NCBI GenBank assembly: GCA_020354665.1
Contig: CP070653.1
Coordinates: 282,498-341,012 of the forward strand
From: Burkholderiales bacterium
GTDB taxonomy: Bacteria > Pseudomonadota > Gammaproteobacteria > Burkholderiales > Burkholderiaceae_C
Length of the DNA: 58,515 nt
Reading direction: 5' to 3'
In this document: positions 32,646 to 40,853 of the stretch, one piece after another
How the letters are laid out: every line of letters begins with the position of its first letter
How positions within the stretch are numbered: position 1 is the first letter of the stretch
Translations under genes and position numbers: made by a program
Notes under the pieces: model-generated
What the model saw: the letters and a program-made list of their open reading frames with translations, nothing else
What the model was told of the DNA's origin: nothing
The model's database searches: none

Positions 32646-32670
32646 AGAATGGGCCCTGCAAGCCCATTCT
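32646..32670. promoter_or_regulatory. Perfect palindrome in the livK / GNAT-Rrf2 divergent region
   Basis: AGAATGGGC (32646-32654) and GCCCATTCT (32662-32670) form an exact 9-base inverted repeat with a 7-base spacer. It stands between the 18-kb liv-pad-hcr operon and the plus-strand GNAT-Rrf2 pair. A second, partial dyad (ATTCTGGTACTGGAAT, 32666-32681) overlaps its right arm. The position suits a dimeric repressor such as the neighbouring Rrf2 protein. The link is inferred. Confidence 0.5.
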
Positions 32671-32785
32671 GGTACTGGAATACGGCTTTAAGTTTGATCT
32701 GGCTCATTTTCAAAGTATGGCCCCGCGAGGGAATACCATTAGGCGGCGACGCCGCGCAGCGCCACCGGCGCGCTCGGCCGCGCCC

Positions 32786-33241
32786 ATGCGCGAGCCGCAA
32801 GTACGTCCGGTGCGCCGCGCCGACCTGCCCGAGGTGATTGCGCTCGATGCCAGCGTCACCGGGGTGCACAAGGCCGACTACTGGCAGCGCGTCTACCGAC
32901 GCTACGGCGTCGGTGGGCAGGGGCTGCGCCACTTCCTGGTCGCGGTCGACGACGGACGCGTGCTCGGCTTCGTGATCGGCGAAGTGCGCGACTGGGAGTT
33001 CGGCTCGCCGCCGTGTGGCTGGGTGTTCGCCATTGACGTGCAGCCCCGCGCGCGCCAGCGGGGCGTGGGCACCCGGCTGCTCAACGCGATGCGTAACCGT
33101 TTCGAACGCGTGGGCGTGTGCATGCTGCGCACGATGCTCGCCAGCGACAACCAGCTGATCCTGTCGTTCTTCCGCAGCCAGGGCCTGCGTGCGGGGCGGC
33201 TGATCCCGCTCGAGCTCGAGATCGGCGCTGACACAGCGTGA
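32786..33241 (+). CDS. GNAT acetyltransferase (BadL-like position)
   Basis: The protein has 151 residues from the ATG at 32786; an upstream ATG at 32717 would add an arginine-rich tail of no family character. Blocks are VRPVRRADLPEVIALDASVTGVHKADYWQRVYRRYG, then FAIDVQPRARQRGVGTRLLNAM (acetyl-CoA loop QRGVG) and LILSFFRSQGLRAGRLIPLELEI. It resembles the halves of the tandem GNAT at 10375. It is four bases from the next gene, an Rrf2 regulator, echoing the badL/badM pair of R. palustris. A ligase-acetylating role is a context guess. Confidence 0.78.
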   Translation: MREPQVRPVRRADLPEVIALDASVTGVHKADYWQRVYRRYGVGGQGLRHFLVAVDDGRVLGFVIGEVRDWEFGSPPCGWVFAIDVQPRARQRGVGTRLLNAMRNRFERVGVCMLRTMLASDNQLILSFFRSQGLRAGRLIPLELEIGADTA

Positions 33242-33245
33242 CGCG

Positions 33246-33662
33246 ATGAGGCTGCAGAAGAACACGCGGCTCGCGCTGTATAGCGTGCTCGAGTTCGCTG
33301 CACGCCCAGGGCAGCATGTGCCGGCCGCTGAAGTTGCGCAGAAGTACGGCGAGTCGGCACATCACCTCGCGAAAGTGCTTTCGGAGCTGGCCCGCGCAGG
33401 CATCCTCGAGTCGGTGCGCGGGGTGGGCGGTGGTTACCGCTTCACCGGCAACGCCCGCCGCCTGACGCTGCTCGATGTGATCCGGTTGTTCGAGGACTTC
33501 GACGCGGCCCCGAACGGCCTGGGCCGGCATGGGGCGCCGGCCGACCGAGCGCTCGGCGAGGTGCTGGCGGAGATCGACCAGATCACGCTCGCAACATTCG
33601 GTTCGATCACCGTTGCGACGATGCTCAAGATGGTCGAGCGAAACAGCGCGACAGTGGCGTGA
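33246..33662 (+). CDS. Rrf2-family transcriptional regulator, BadM-like
   Basis: The protein has 138 residues. It starts MRLQKNTRLALYSVLEFAARPGQHVPAAEVAQKYGESAHHLAKVLSELARAGILESVRGVGGGYRF, an Rrf2 winged helix with the RGVGGGYRF wing. It contains no cysteine at all, so it cannot hold the FeS cluster of IscR or NsrR. BadM of R. palustris is an Rrf2 repressor of benzoyl-CoA genes, and the setting here (beside a GNAT, divergent from an aromatic operon) is alike. It may bind the palindrome at 32646. A role in regulating nnrS downstream is an alternative. Confidence 0.82.
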   Translation: MRLQKNTRLALYSVLEFAARPGQHVPAAEVAQKYGESAHHLAKVLSELARAGILESVRGVGGGYRFTGNARRLTLLDVIRLFEDFDAAPNGLGRHGAPADRALGEVLAEIDQITLATFGSITVATMLKMVERNSATVA

Positions 33663-33730
33663 CACCGCTACGACGAGGACGGCTGCAAGGGCTTCGCGGT
33701 CAACCGCCCGGTGCGCTGCGCCCCACGGGT

Positions 33731-33744
33731 TTGATGGTAGGCAA
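33731..33744 (+). promoter_or_regulatory. Possible NNR/FNR-type half-conserved box upstream of nnrS
   Basis: TTGATGGTAGGCAA fits TTG-N8-CAA, with a full left half (TTGAT) and a weak right half, 69 bases before the nnrS start codon. nnrS genes are commonly controlled by FNR/NNR-family NO sensors, which makes the match worth noting. One half-site mismatch keeps confidence low. Confidence 0.3.
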
Positions 33745-33812
33745 AACCCCGCTCACGACTGGCGGCGAGCATCGCCAGGGTCTTCTGATCTGATGGTCAA
33801 CGGACTCTTGTC

Positions 33813-35150
33813 ATGAACAAGACGCTGCCGATCCACCCGTTGCCCGAATCGCGGAGTCCGCCGCCCGGGCCGGCGAGCCGGCCCGCGCCGTGGCGCTTCA
33901 ACCGGCTGTTCAGCGCGCCGCATCGCCTCGCGTTCGCCGCCGCGGCGCTGCTGTTCGCGTTGACTGGTGCATGGTGGGCCGTCGCGATGGTCGGCCACGC
34001 GCTGGGTGTTGGGTGGCCCTGGAGCCTGCCGCCGGCAATCGCACACGGGCTGTTGATGGGGCTGGGCTTCATGCCGATGTTCTTCATCGGCTTTCTGTTC
34101 ACTGCGGGGCCGAAATGGCTCGCGCTGCCCGACGTCGAGGCGCGCCGCCTCGCCGTGCCGCTGGCGTTGCAACTGGCGGGGTGGGGCGTGTTTCTCGTCG
34201 CCACGCATGTGGCTTCTAAGCCGCTTGCCGCCGCCCTGGGTTCGGCAGCGCTTGGGGCCGCAGCGCTCGGCTGGACGCTGGCCATATTGCGGTTTGCGCG
34301 CTTGGTATTCGCCAGCCCGGTGAGCGACCGCGTTCACGCGGGCACCGTGCTGGCCGCCGGCATCGTCGGTGTCGTGGCGCTCGCGCTCGCGGCGAGCGGC
34401 GTGGCGGTCGAGAGGTACGACGTGGTGCGCGCGGCGGTGCTTGCAGCGCTGTGGGGCTTCATCGGTGTCGTCTTCGTCACCGTCTCGCACCGCATGATCC
34501 CTTTCTTCACTGCAGCGGCGTTGCCCGCGCTCGACGCATGGCGGCCGCTGTGGCTGCTCGTCGTGTTCGTCGCGGTGCTCGGGATCGAGGCGGCTGTCGC
34601 GATCGTCGAGACGCTGTGGTGGCCGCTGCCGTTTGCGCTGCGTGCGGCCCAGGTGGCCGTCGAAGCGCCGGCGGCGCTCCTGCTGCTCGTGCTTGCAGTG
34701 CGATGGGGGCTCGTGCAGAGCCTGAAGGTGCGGCTGCTTGCGATGCTGCACGTGGGTTTCGTCTGGCTCGGGCTCGCACTCGCGCTGTCGGCCATTTCCC
34801 ACGCGTTGCTGCTCGCCAGCGGCGGCGAGCGTTCGCTCGGTCTGGCGCCGCTGCATGCCTACACGATGGGTTACCTCGGCTCGACGCTGTTGGCAATGGT
34901 CACGCGGGTCAGCGCAGGCCACAGCGGGCGGCCGCTCGCCGCCGACGACTTCGTCTGGCGCCTGTTCCTCGGTCTGCAGGGCGTGGTGGTGCTGCGCGTG
35001 GCGATCGGCGCGGGCGCTGCGGCAGGCATCGGCGAAGCGCCGCTGCCGATTGCCGTCGCGGCGATCGGCTGGGCGCTCGTCGTGGTCGTCTGGGCGCGCC
35101 GCTACATCGGCTGGTACGGCCGGCCCCGCGTCGACGGCCGGCGGGGGTGA
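33813..35150 (+). CDS. nnrS: NnrS family haem-copper membrane protein
   Basis: The protein has 445 residues and about 12 membrane helices. Family blocks are PWRFNRLFSAPHRLAFAAA, WSLPPAIAHGLLMGLGFMPMFFIGFLFTAGPKWL, VFVTVSHRMIPFFTAAALP, LAPLHAYTMGYLGSTLLAMVTRVSAGHSGRPL and YIGWYGRPRVDGR. Conserved His residues in AHGLLMG, SHRMIPFF and LHAYTMG suit haem or metal binding. NnrS relieves nitrosative stress and is usually found in denitrifiers, often NO-induced. Its presence supports growth with nitrogen oxides, the natural acceptor for the anaerobic aromatic pathway next door. Confidence 0.93.
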   Translation: MNKTLPIHPLPESRSPPPGPASRPAPWRFNRLFSAPHRLAFAAAALLFALTGAWWAVAMVGHALGVGWPWSLPPAIAHGLLMGLGFMPMFFIGFLFTAGPKWLALPDVEARRLAVPLALQLAGWGVFLVATHVASKPLAAALGSAALGAAALGWTLAILRFARLVFASPVSDRVHAGTVLAAGIVGVVALALAASGVAVERYDVVRAAVLAALWGFIGVVFVTVSHRMIPFFTAAALPALDAWRPLWLLVVFVAVLGIEAAVAIVETLWWPLPFALRAAQVAVEAPAALLLLVLAVRWGLVQSLKVRLLAMLHVGFVWLGLALALSAISHALLLASGGERSLGLAPLHAYTMGYLGSTLLAMVTRVSAGHSGRPLAADDFVWRLFLGLQGVVVLRVAIGAGAAAGIGEAPLPIAVAAIGWALVVVVWARRYIGWYGRPRVDGRRG

Positions 35151-35192
35151 CACGCGTGCGGCCGCGGGCCGCTGCCCACGCCGGCCGCATCG

Positions 35193-36437
35193 CTACTTCA
35201 CCGTGCCGAGGAACGCCGCGAGATCGAGAATCTGCTGGCTTGTCAGCGAGATTCCGTTCATTGCGCCGCTGATGCTGCCGAGGTTGCTGACCAGCTTGTC
35301 CTGCTTGCCCGCAAGGTCGCCGGCAAATCCGGTGGTGTCGACGCTGCCCGCGGCATGGCAACCGGAGCAATCAGCGAGGTACTTTGACAGGCCCGCGTCA
35401 TACGACCCGAGCGGTGCTGGAGCTGGCGCAGGGGCTGGTGCGGGCGCAGGGGCTGGTGCGGGCGCAGGGGCTGGTGCGGGCGCAGGTGCCGGCGCAGGAG
35501 CAGGTGCCGGCGCAGGAGCAGGTGCCGGCGCGGGTGCAGGTGCCGGCGCCGGTGCAGGTGCCGGTGCAGGCGCGGGTGCAGGTGCCGGTGCGGACGTGGC
35601 GCCCGCCGTGGCGGACCAGGTCCCCGAATCACTATTGGCGGGCCCGGTGAACGTGCCACTGAGCGCCCCGTTGAACTCGGTGCCGCTGAGCTTGAGCACC
35701 CTGTCTTCGCCGAGCTTGATCGTCAGGCTGATGGTCCCGTCGGCGGCGATCGAACCTTCGACCTCGTAGCCGCGGCGCGCATCGTCGCTGCGCCCGGAGT
35801 ATCTGCCGGCAATGGTTCCACTCGTCGCACCGGTCGATGCGAGCTGGTCGCGATAGCTTGCGGTCAGCGCGGCGACATCGTCCTGATACTGGGTGGTGAG
35901 GGCCTTGAACGCGTCGGTGAAATCAAGTTTGGCTTGTGTCTTCTGCGCGGAGTCGCTGGCAGCCTGCAGATCGGCCTTGAGCTTCTGCCGTAGTGCATCG
36001 ATATCCGAGACCAAGGCACTGCGCAGCGCGGCGAGTTGGCTCCTCAAGTCCGTCTGCACCGCCGGCATCTGCGGCGAGGCGGTTGTCGGCGCAGCAGGCG
36101 CCCCGAGGGTGAGGCGGCCCTCCCATTCGGTGCGGCCGTCCTCGGTCTCGCTCCTCAGCAGCAGCGTTCCGGTGTAGGACTGACCGGCGGCTGTCGTCGC
36201 ACTGAACGCGTACTGCATCGCAGCCCACTTGTCCGGTGCGGCGAGCGGCGAAGCCGACGCGTCGTTCGGCGCGCTGACCGTCACTGCGGTCGGTGTCTGA
36301 ACCATCTGCACCGATTCGCTCTGCACGGCGGTCGGCGTCGTGTCCGCGGTGTCGCTGCCCCCGCATCCGAACAGCACGGATACGGCGAGAGCGCAGGCGG
36401 TCAGGCGAAGGGAGATCAGGGGCGTTCGGTTGTTCAT
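35193..36437 (-). CDS. Lipoprotein with Ala-Pro linker and C-terminal c-type haem domain
   Basis: The protein has 414 residues. MNNRTPLISLRLTACALAVSVLFGCGGSD gives a lipoprotein signal (lipobox VLFGC). A helical/coiled segment follows at about 130-200 (LRSQLAALRSALVSDIDALRQKLKADLQAASDSAQKTQAKLDF), then a beta-rich part (TIAGRYSGRSDDARRGYEVEGSIAADGTISLTIKLG). About 30 Ala-Pro pairs come next, and a small cytochrome c domain ends it, with haem motif CSGCH. Ala-Pro runs make stiff, extended arms, so the haem unit could reach partners across the periplasm. No close family is known to me. It converges on nnrS. Confidence 0.8.
   Translation of the reverse strand: MNNRTPLISLRLTACALAVSVLFGCGGSDTADTTPTAVQSESVQMVQTPTAVTVSAPNDASASPLAAPDKWAAMQYAFSATTAAGQSYTGTLLLRSETEDGRTEWEGRLTLGAPAAPTTASPQMPAVQTDLRSQLAALRSALVSDIDALRQKLKADLQAASDSAQKTQAKLDFTDAFKALTTQYQDDVAALTASYRDQLASTGATSGTIAGRYSGRSDDARRGYEVEGSIAADGTISLTIKLGEDRVLKLSGTEFNGALSGTFTGPANSDSGTWSATAGATSAPAPAPAPAPAPAPAPAPAPAPAPAPAPAPAPAPAPAPAPAPAPAPAPAPAPAPAPAPAPLGSYDAGLSKYLADCSGCHAAGSVDTTGFAGDLAGKQDKLVSNLGSISGAMNGISLTSQQILDLAAFLGTVK
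35411..35593 (-). repeat. Ala-Pro coding tandem repeat
   Basis: Short imperfect repeats of 6 to 18 bases (GCAGGGGCTGGTGCGGGC three times near 35430-35482, then GCAGGTGCCG-type units) encode about 30 Ala-Pro dipeptides on the minus strand. The array is likely to vary in length by slippage. The plus-strand reading (Gly-Ala)n is a shadow and not a gene. Confidence 0.85.
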
Positions 36438-36930
36438 GCGGCCTCCAGCAAGGTCGGTTCGTGTCGAGGGCAACGTGCCCGCTCGGATCAGAAGTCGAAG
36501 CGGGTCGCCGACGCTGCGGCGCATTGGGGTGCGGCCGCAGTGGAGCCACGATAGTCAACAAATGTGCAATATGCCCAAATGTATCGGCGCTCTTGCCGCT
36601 GTAACCTTGTGGGCCGCGGGCATTGCAGGCGGTGCAGGCTTTGTGAGACTTATTTGGCAGTTCGTGCCAACATGTAAGTGATGTTCTTCACAGGGGGCGA
36701 GCTGTCAGATACTGCCGGCATGCCCTGCGCCGGAACGATGCAACTTTTCGACGGCGCGATGGGCTGCACACCGCGGCCACGGACGGTCGCCCAGTGGCAA
36801 CGGCAGAGCGCGACCCGCTCATTGGCCGGATCACGGCCCCGCACAAGCGAGCGAACGTGATGCCGGTCAAGACCGCTGCCGGCGTGCTCGCTGAACATGC
36901 CGCACCCATACGAATGACCCAGGAGATTGC
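36438..36930. other. Intergenic region before nrdJ
   Basis: 493 bases between the lipoprotein and nrdJ starts, so it must hold two divergent promoters. I found no B12-box, no NrdR-type repeat and no clear -35/-10 pair. The first part is AT-richer than its neighbours. A possible 39-codon frame lies at 36562-36681. Confidence 0.4.
36562..36681 (+). CDS. Possible small hydrophobic peptide
   Basis: ATG at 36562 to TGA at 36679-36681 encodes 39 residues: MCNMPKCIGALAAVTLW, then a Gly/Ala-rich hydrophobic helix, ending QFVPTCK. One membrane helix with cysteines on both sides is the only visible feature. A GGAG lies 18-21 bases upstream, too far for a good ribosome site. It may be real or chance. 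Confidence 0.25.
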   Translation: MCNMPKCIGALAAVTLWAAGIAGGAGFVRLIWQFVPTCK

Positions 36931-39846
36931 ATGAACGAGACCCTTCGCGCCCAGGACGCGCGTGCCGCTGCGGCGGCGGCGCTCCCGGCACAGGCGATCA
37001 GCACCGAGGTGCTGCGCGAGAAGTACGCCAAGGGCGACGAACGGACGGCCGACGACGTCCGCGCGCGTGTCGCGCATGCGCTGGCCGCGATCGAGGAACC
37101 GGAGCAGCGGGCGCACTGGGAGGCGCGTTTCCTCGACGCGCAACGCCGCGGCTTCGTTCCGGCCGGGCGCATCAATTCGGCGGCCGGCACCGAGCTGACC
37201 GCAACGCTGATCAACTGCTTCGTGCAGCCGGTGGGCGACTCGATTTCGCAGGTCGAGGATGGTCACCCCGGCATCTACACCGCGCTCACCGAAGCGGCCG
37301 AGACGATGCGCCGCGGTGGCGGCGTGGGCTACGACTTCTCGCGCATCCGGCCGCGCGGCGCCTGGGTCGGCTCGACGCAAAGCAGTGCGAGCGGGCCGGT
37401 GAGCTACATGCGCGTGTTCGACCGTAGCTGCGAGACGGTCGAAAGCGCCGGCGCGAGGCGCGGCGCGCAGATGGGCGTGCTGCGCTGCGACCATCCGGAC
37501 GTCGAGGAGTTCGTCCACGCAAAGGACAGCGGCGACCTGCGCAACTTCAACATCTCGGTCGGTGTCACCGACGCGTTCATGCACGCGGTGGAAAACGACG
37601 GCGAAGTCGAACTGCTCCACCGCGCCGAACCCGGCCCGAAGCAGAAAGCGGCCGGCGCGTACCAGCGCGACGACGGCGTTTGGGTCTATCGCAAGGTCCG
37701 GGCGCGCGAGATGTGGGACCAGATCATGCGCAGCACCTACGACCATGCCGAGCCGGGCGTGCTGTTCCTTGACCGCATCAACGAGGACAACAACCTCGGC
37801 TACTGCGAGTCGATCGCGGCGACCAACCCGTGCGGCGAGCAGCCGTTGCCCGCGTACGGCTGCTGCTGCCTGGGCAGCATCGACCTGACACGCTTCATCG
37901 TCGATCCGTTCGAGCCGCATGCACGCTTCGATGAGACCGCGTTCGCCGAAGTCGCGACAGTGGCGGTGCGGATGCTCGACAACGTGCTCGACGTCACCGT
38001 CTGGCCGCTGCCGCAGCAGCGGGAAGAGGCGAGCAACAAGCGCCGCATCGGGCTCGGATTCACCGGGCTGGGCGATGCGCTCGTGATGCTCGGCCTGCGC
38101 TACGACACCGGCCCCGCGCGGGCGATGGCGACGCGCATCGCCGAGGTAATGCGCGATGCTGCCTATGCCGCCTCGGTCGACCTTGCGGTCGAGCGTGGTG
38201 CGTTCCCGCTGTTCAACGCCGACCTGTACCTCACCGGAGGGCGTTTCGCGTCGCGCTTGCCGCAAGCGCTCAAGGAGCGTATTCGCGCGCACGGCATTCG
38301 CAACTCGCACCTGTTGTCGATCGCGCCGACCGGCACGATCAGCCTGGCGTTCGCCGACAACGCGAGCAACGGCATCGAGCCCGCGTTCAGCTGGACGTAC
38401 ACGCGCAAGAAGCGCGAGCCCGACGGCACGTTCAAGGAGTATGCGGTCGAGGACCATGCGTGGCGGCTGTACCGCCACTTGCAGGGTGCGGCGGCCGGTG
38501 AGGACGTGCCGCTGCCCGACGCCTTCGTCACTGCGCTCGAGATGAGCGCGCAGTCGCACGAGGCGATGGTCGCCGCGGTGGCGCCCTACATCGACACCTC
38601 GGTCAGCAAGACCGTCAACGTGCCGGCCGATTATCCGTACGACGACTTCAAGGACCTGTACCGGCAGGCGTGGGACAGCGGCTTGAAGGGGCTCGCGACC
38701 TACCGGCCGAACGCAGTGCTCGGCTCGGTGTTGTCCACCGGGCCAGCGACCGCGCCTGAGCCGCTGCGCGCCGACGACGCCAACCGGCGGCTGTCGCTCG
38801 ACCGCACGCCGAAACCTGTTCTAGCGAGCCTGCGTTGGCCGGGGCGACCCGAGTTTCCGGCTGGCAACCCGGCGTGGACGTACATGATCCAGCATCCGCA
38901 CGGGGAGTTCGCGCTGTTTGTCGGCGAACTACCCGAGGAACCCGCGGCGAGCGGGCAGGTGCCGTCGCGCAACCGGCCGTTCGAGGTGTGGGTCAACGGC
39001 GCCGAGCAGCCGCGCGGCCTGGCCGCGCTGGCCAAGACGCTGTCGATGGACATGCGCGCCAACGATTCCTCGTGGCTCAAGCTCAAGCTCAACGCGCTGG
39101 CCACCGTCGCCGAGGAGCGCGCGTTCGAGATGCCGTTCCCGCCGCACGGCGAGCGGCGCCTGTTCCCGGGCGTCGTCGCTGCCACCGCCGCGGTGATCCG
39201 CTGGCGCTGCGAGCAACTCGGCGCGCTGATGGAGGGCGGTCCGACACCGGTGCTCGATGCGATGTTCAGCCGCGATGAACCGCGCACCGGCGCCTCCGGA
39301 ACGCTCGCATGGGCGGTCGACGTCGAGAACGCGGCTGCCGGCGAATCGTTCACGCTGACGCTCAAGGAGGTTACGCTGCAGGCGCCGGCCGAAGGCGCGC
39401 CGGTGACGCGGCCGTGCGCGATCGGCTTTTCGGGCAACTATCCGCGCGCGCTCGATGGCCTGGCACGCCTGCTGTCACTTGACATGCGCGTGATCGATCC
39501 GGCGTGGATCGGCATGAAGCTGCGCAAGCTGCTCAACGTCGGCGAGCCGCTCGGCCATTTCATGGCGCCGTTTCCCGGCGAGCGCCGGCAACAGACGTGG
39601 CCGAGCACGGTCGCCTATGTGGCCCGACTGGTGATCCATCGCTACGCGATGCTCGGCATCCTCGACGAGGAGGGGTTCCCGCTGCGCGAGATGGGCGTGC
39701 TCGAGTCGCCCGCGCCACGGCGGCAGGGCGGGGTCGCCGCGACGATGCCCGGCAAGCGGTGTCCCGAATGCGGCAACGCGACGATGATCCACAAGGACGG
39801 CTGCGACTTCTGCACGGCCTGCGGCTACGTCGGCCAGTGCGGTTAG
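36931..39846 (+). CDS. nrdJ: Adenosylcobalamin-dependent ribonucleotide reductase (class II)
   Basis: The protein has 971 residues, start ATG 36931 after AGGAG. The early Cys of the active site lies in [16 protein letters not shown], and [16 protein letters not shown] follows. The radical-site Cys/Glu lies in [23 protein letters not shown], with [39 protein letters not shown] and [37 protein letters not shown]. The C-terminal third holds two TSCPD-like domains (about 640-780 and 790-920). It ends in a cysteine tail [23 protein letters not shown] that reduces the active site. It makes deoxyribonucleotides without oxygen, using B12, which suits anaerobic growth. Confidence 0.95.
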   Translation: MNETLRAQDARAAAAAALPAQAISTEVLREKYAKGDERTADDVRARVAHALAAIEEPEQRAHWEARFLDAQRRGFVPAGRINSAAGTELTATLINCFVQPVGDSISQVEDGHPGIYTALTEAAETMRRGGGVGYDFSRIRPRGAWVGSTQSSASGPVSYMRVFDRSCETVESAGARRGAQMGVLRCDHPDVEEFVHAKDSGDLRNFNISVGVTDAFMHAVENDGEVELLHRAEPGPKQKAAGAYQRDDGVWVYRKVRAREMWDQIMRSTYDHAEPGVLFLDRINEDNNLGYCESIAATNPCGEQPLPAYGCCCLGSIDLTRFIVDPFEPHARFDETAFAEVATVAVRMLDNVLDVTVWPLPQQREEASNKRRIGLGFTGLGDALVMLGLRYDTGPARAMATRIAEVMRDAAYAASVDLAVERGAFPLFNADLYLTGGRFASRLPQALKERIRAHGIRNSHLLSIAPTGTISLAFADNASNGIEPAFSWTYTRKKREPDGTFKEYAVEDHAWRLYRHLQGAAAGEDVPLPDAFVTALEMSAQSHEAMVAAVAPYIDTSVSKTVNVPADYPYDDFKDLYRQAWDSGLKGLATYRPNAVLGSVLSTGPATAPEPLRADDANRRLSLDRTPKPVLASLRWPGRPEFPAGNPAWTYMIQHPHGEFALFVGELPEEPAASGQVPSRNRPFEVWVNGAEQPRGLAALAKTLSMDMRANDSSWLKLKLNALATVAEERAFEMPFPPHGERRLFPGVVAATAAVIRWRCEQLGALMEGGPTPVLDAMFSRDEPRTGASGTLAWAVDVENAAAGESFTLTLKEVTLQAPAEGAPVTRPCAIGFSGNYPRALDGLARLLSLDMRVIDPAWIGMKLRKLLNVGEPLGHFMAPFPGERRQQTWPSTVAYVARLVIHRYAMLGILDEEGFPLREMGVLESPAPRRQGGVAATMPGKRCPECGNATMIHKDGCDFCTACGYVGQCG

Positions 39847-39910
39847 CACCGCGCTGCGCGCTCAAGGGGCAGTGGGCGGCGGCAGTTCGTCACCTCCGCC
39901 GCTGAAAAGC

Positions 39911-39938
39911 AAACGGCCATCCGCTCGGATGGCCGTTT
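39911..39938. terminator. Bidirectional terminator between nrdJ and csp
   Basis: AAACGGCCATCC (39911-39922) and GGATGGCCGTTT (39927-39938) pair perfectly around a GCTC loop, followed by T residues on the plus strand and A-rich GCTTT on the other side. It serves two converging genes. Confidence 0.85.
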
Positions 39939-39982
39939 TGCTGGCTGGGGCCGGTGGCCGGCCCCAGCGCCCGGTGCCTGTC

Positions 39983-40192
39983 TCAGGCAGGCCGGATGTT
40001 CGAGGCTTGCGGGCCCTTCTGGCCTTGCGTGACCTCGAACTGTACGCGCTGGTTCTCGGTGAGGGTCTTGAAGCCCCCGCCTTGGATCGCGCTGAAGTGG
40101 GCGAACAGGTCCTTGCCGCCGCCGTCAGGCGTGATGAAGCCGAAGCCCTTGCCCTCGTTGAACCACTTCACGGTTCCGGTTTGAGTCGTCAT
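39983..40192 (-). CDS. Cold-shock protein CspA family
   Basis: The protein has 69 residues, one cold-shock domain: [31 protein letters not shown] with RNP1 KGFGFI and RNP2-like LFAHFS, ending [10 protein letters not shown]. It binds single-stranded RNA and DNA and loosens RNA structure. A longer upstream frame on the same strand has no cold-shock character; ATG at 40192 is the family start. The 5' region is long and AT-richer, as is usual for csp leaders. Confidence 0.95.
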   Translation of the reverse strand: MTTQTGTVKWFNEGKGFGFITPDGGGKDLFAHFSAIQGGGFKTLTENQRVQFEVTQGQKGPQASNIRPA

Positions 40193-40853
40193 ATCGATTC
40201 CTTTGATGGATGGATGGAAGCTGCGCGAGCACATGCCGGCGCAGTGCGGCAGCCGCCAGAAGAACCGAAAACGGGGGATTCGACCAAAACCTGTCGACGT
40301 GTAGCCGACAGGAAGCAGTGAAGACCTGCGAAGAGACGGTCTAAGTAGTGCGTGCCTGCAGCGCGAATGATACACGCATTGGCACAACTGCGTTGGACCG
40401 CGCCGGCGACTGCAATGCCTTGCAGCCGGTCAGGGCGGGGCCTGAATAGGCGCATCGCGTTGTTGCAGCTCGGGTCCTAGCGCCGGCAATCGGCCGCTCG
40501 ACGCCGTCGCGACTGCCGGCAGCGTCTGATTCATCCACATCACGGTGCTTGACCGCTTCAGCAGCGTAGACGCGTTGCCACGACGGCGCCGAGGAGTTGA
40601 TCAGCGTTTACCTTGATGTCAACAGCGCGGACCTTTTGATAGAAGTTGTGCCGCGCATCATCAAGACTCTGGTGTCGCCGATGGTCGTAGGCACCTTGAC
40701 GCATGTCAACGTGCACTGCCTGGGGCAAAGACAAGTCGGGCGCACGTGTGCGGGTGTTTCGGCGGTGCTTTTGCGCCGACGCAAGCGTGGGTTCTGTCCG
40801 CGTCGCGGGCCAGGTCGTCGGGGCTTTCATTTGCAAAGACTGGAGGAGTCCGC
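40193..40853. other. Long divergent intergenic region (csp leader / exporter promoter)
   Basis: 661 bases without a supported gene. The left part should be the csp promoter and leader. The right part has several TTGAT/ATCAA-like half-sites (GTTGATCAGCG at 40599-40609, TTGATGTCAA at 40614-40623) and one full FNR-type box at 40696. No terminator or small frame with a ribosome site was found. Confidence 0.4.
40696..40709 (+). promoter_or_regulatory. FNR/ANR/DNR-type box upstream of the YeiH-like gene
   Basis: TTGACGCATGTCAA is an exact TTGAY-N4-RTCAA dyad, the CRP/FNR-superfamily consensus. It lies 144 bases before the start codon. A shorter dyad TTGATGTCAA lies about 80 bases further up. It suggests control of the exporter-stress gene group by oxygen or NO through an FNR-type regulator. 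Which family member acts cannot be told. Confidence 0.55.

Noticed and set aside
34738-35769. Plus-strand frame with a (Gly-Ala)n run
   Set aside because: It is the other-strand reading of the Ala-Pro repeat of the lipoprotein, which has a signal peptide and a haem motif and is the real gene.
36438-36930. Cobalamin riboswitch before nrdJ
   Set aside because: Expected for a B12-dependent enzyme, but the B12-box consensus is not present; only a CAGTGGC fragment at 36792-36798.
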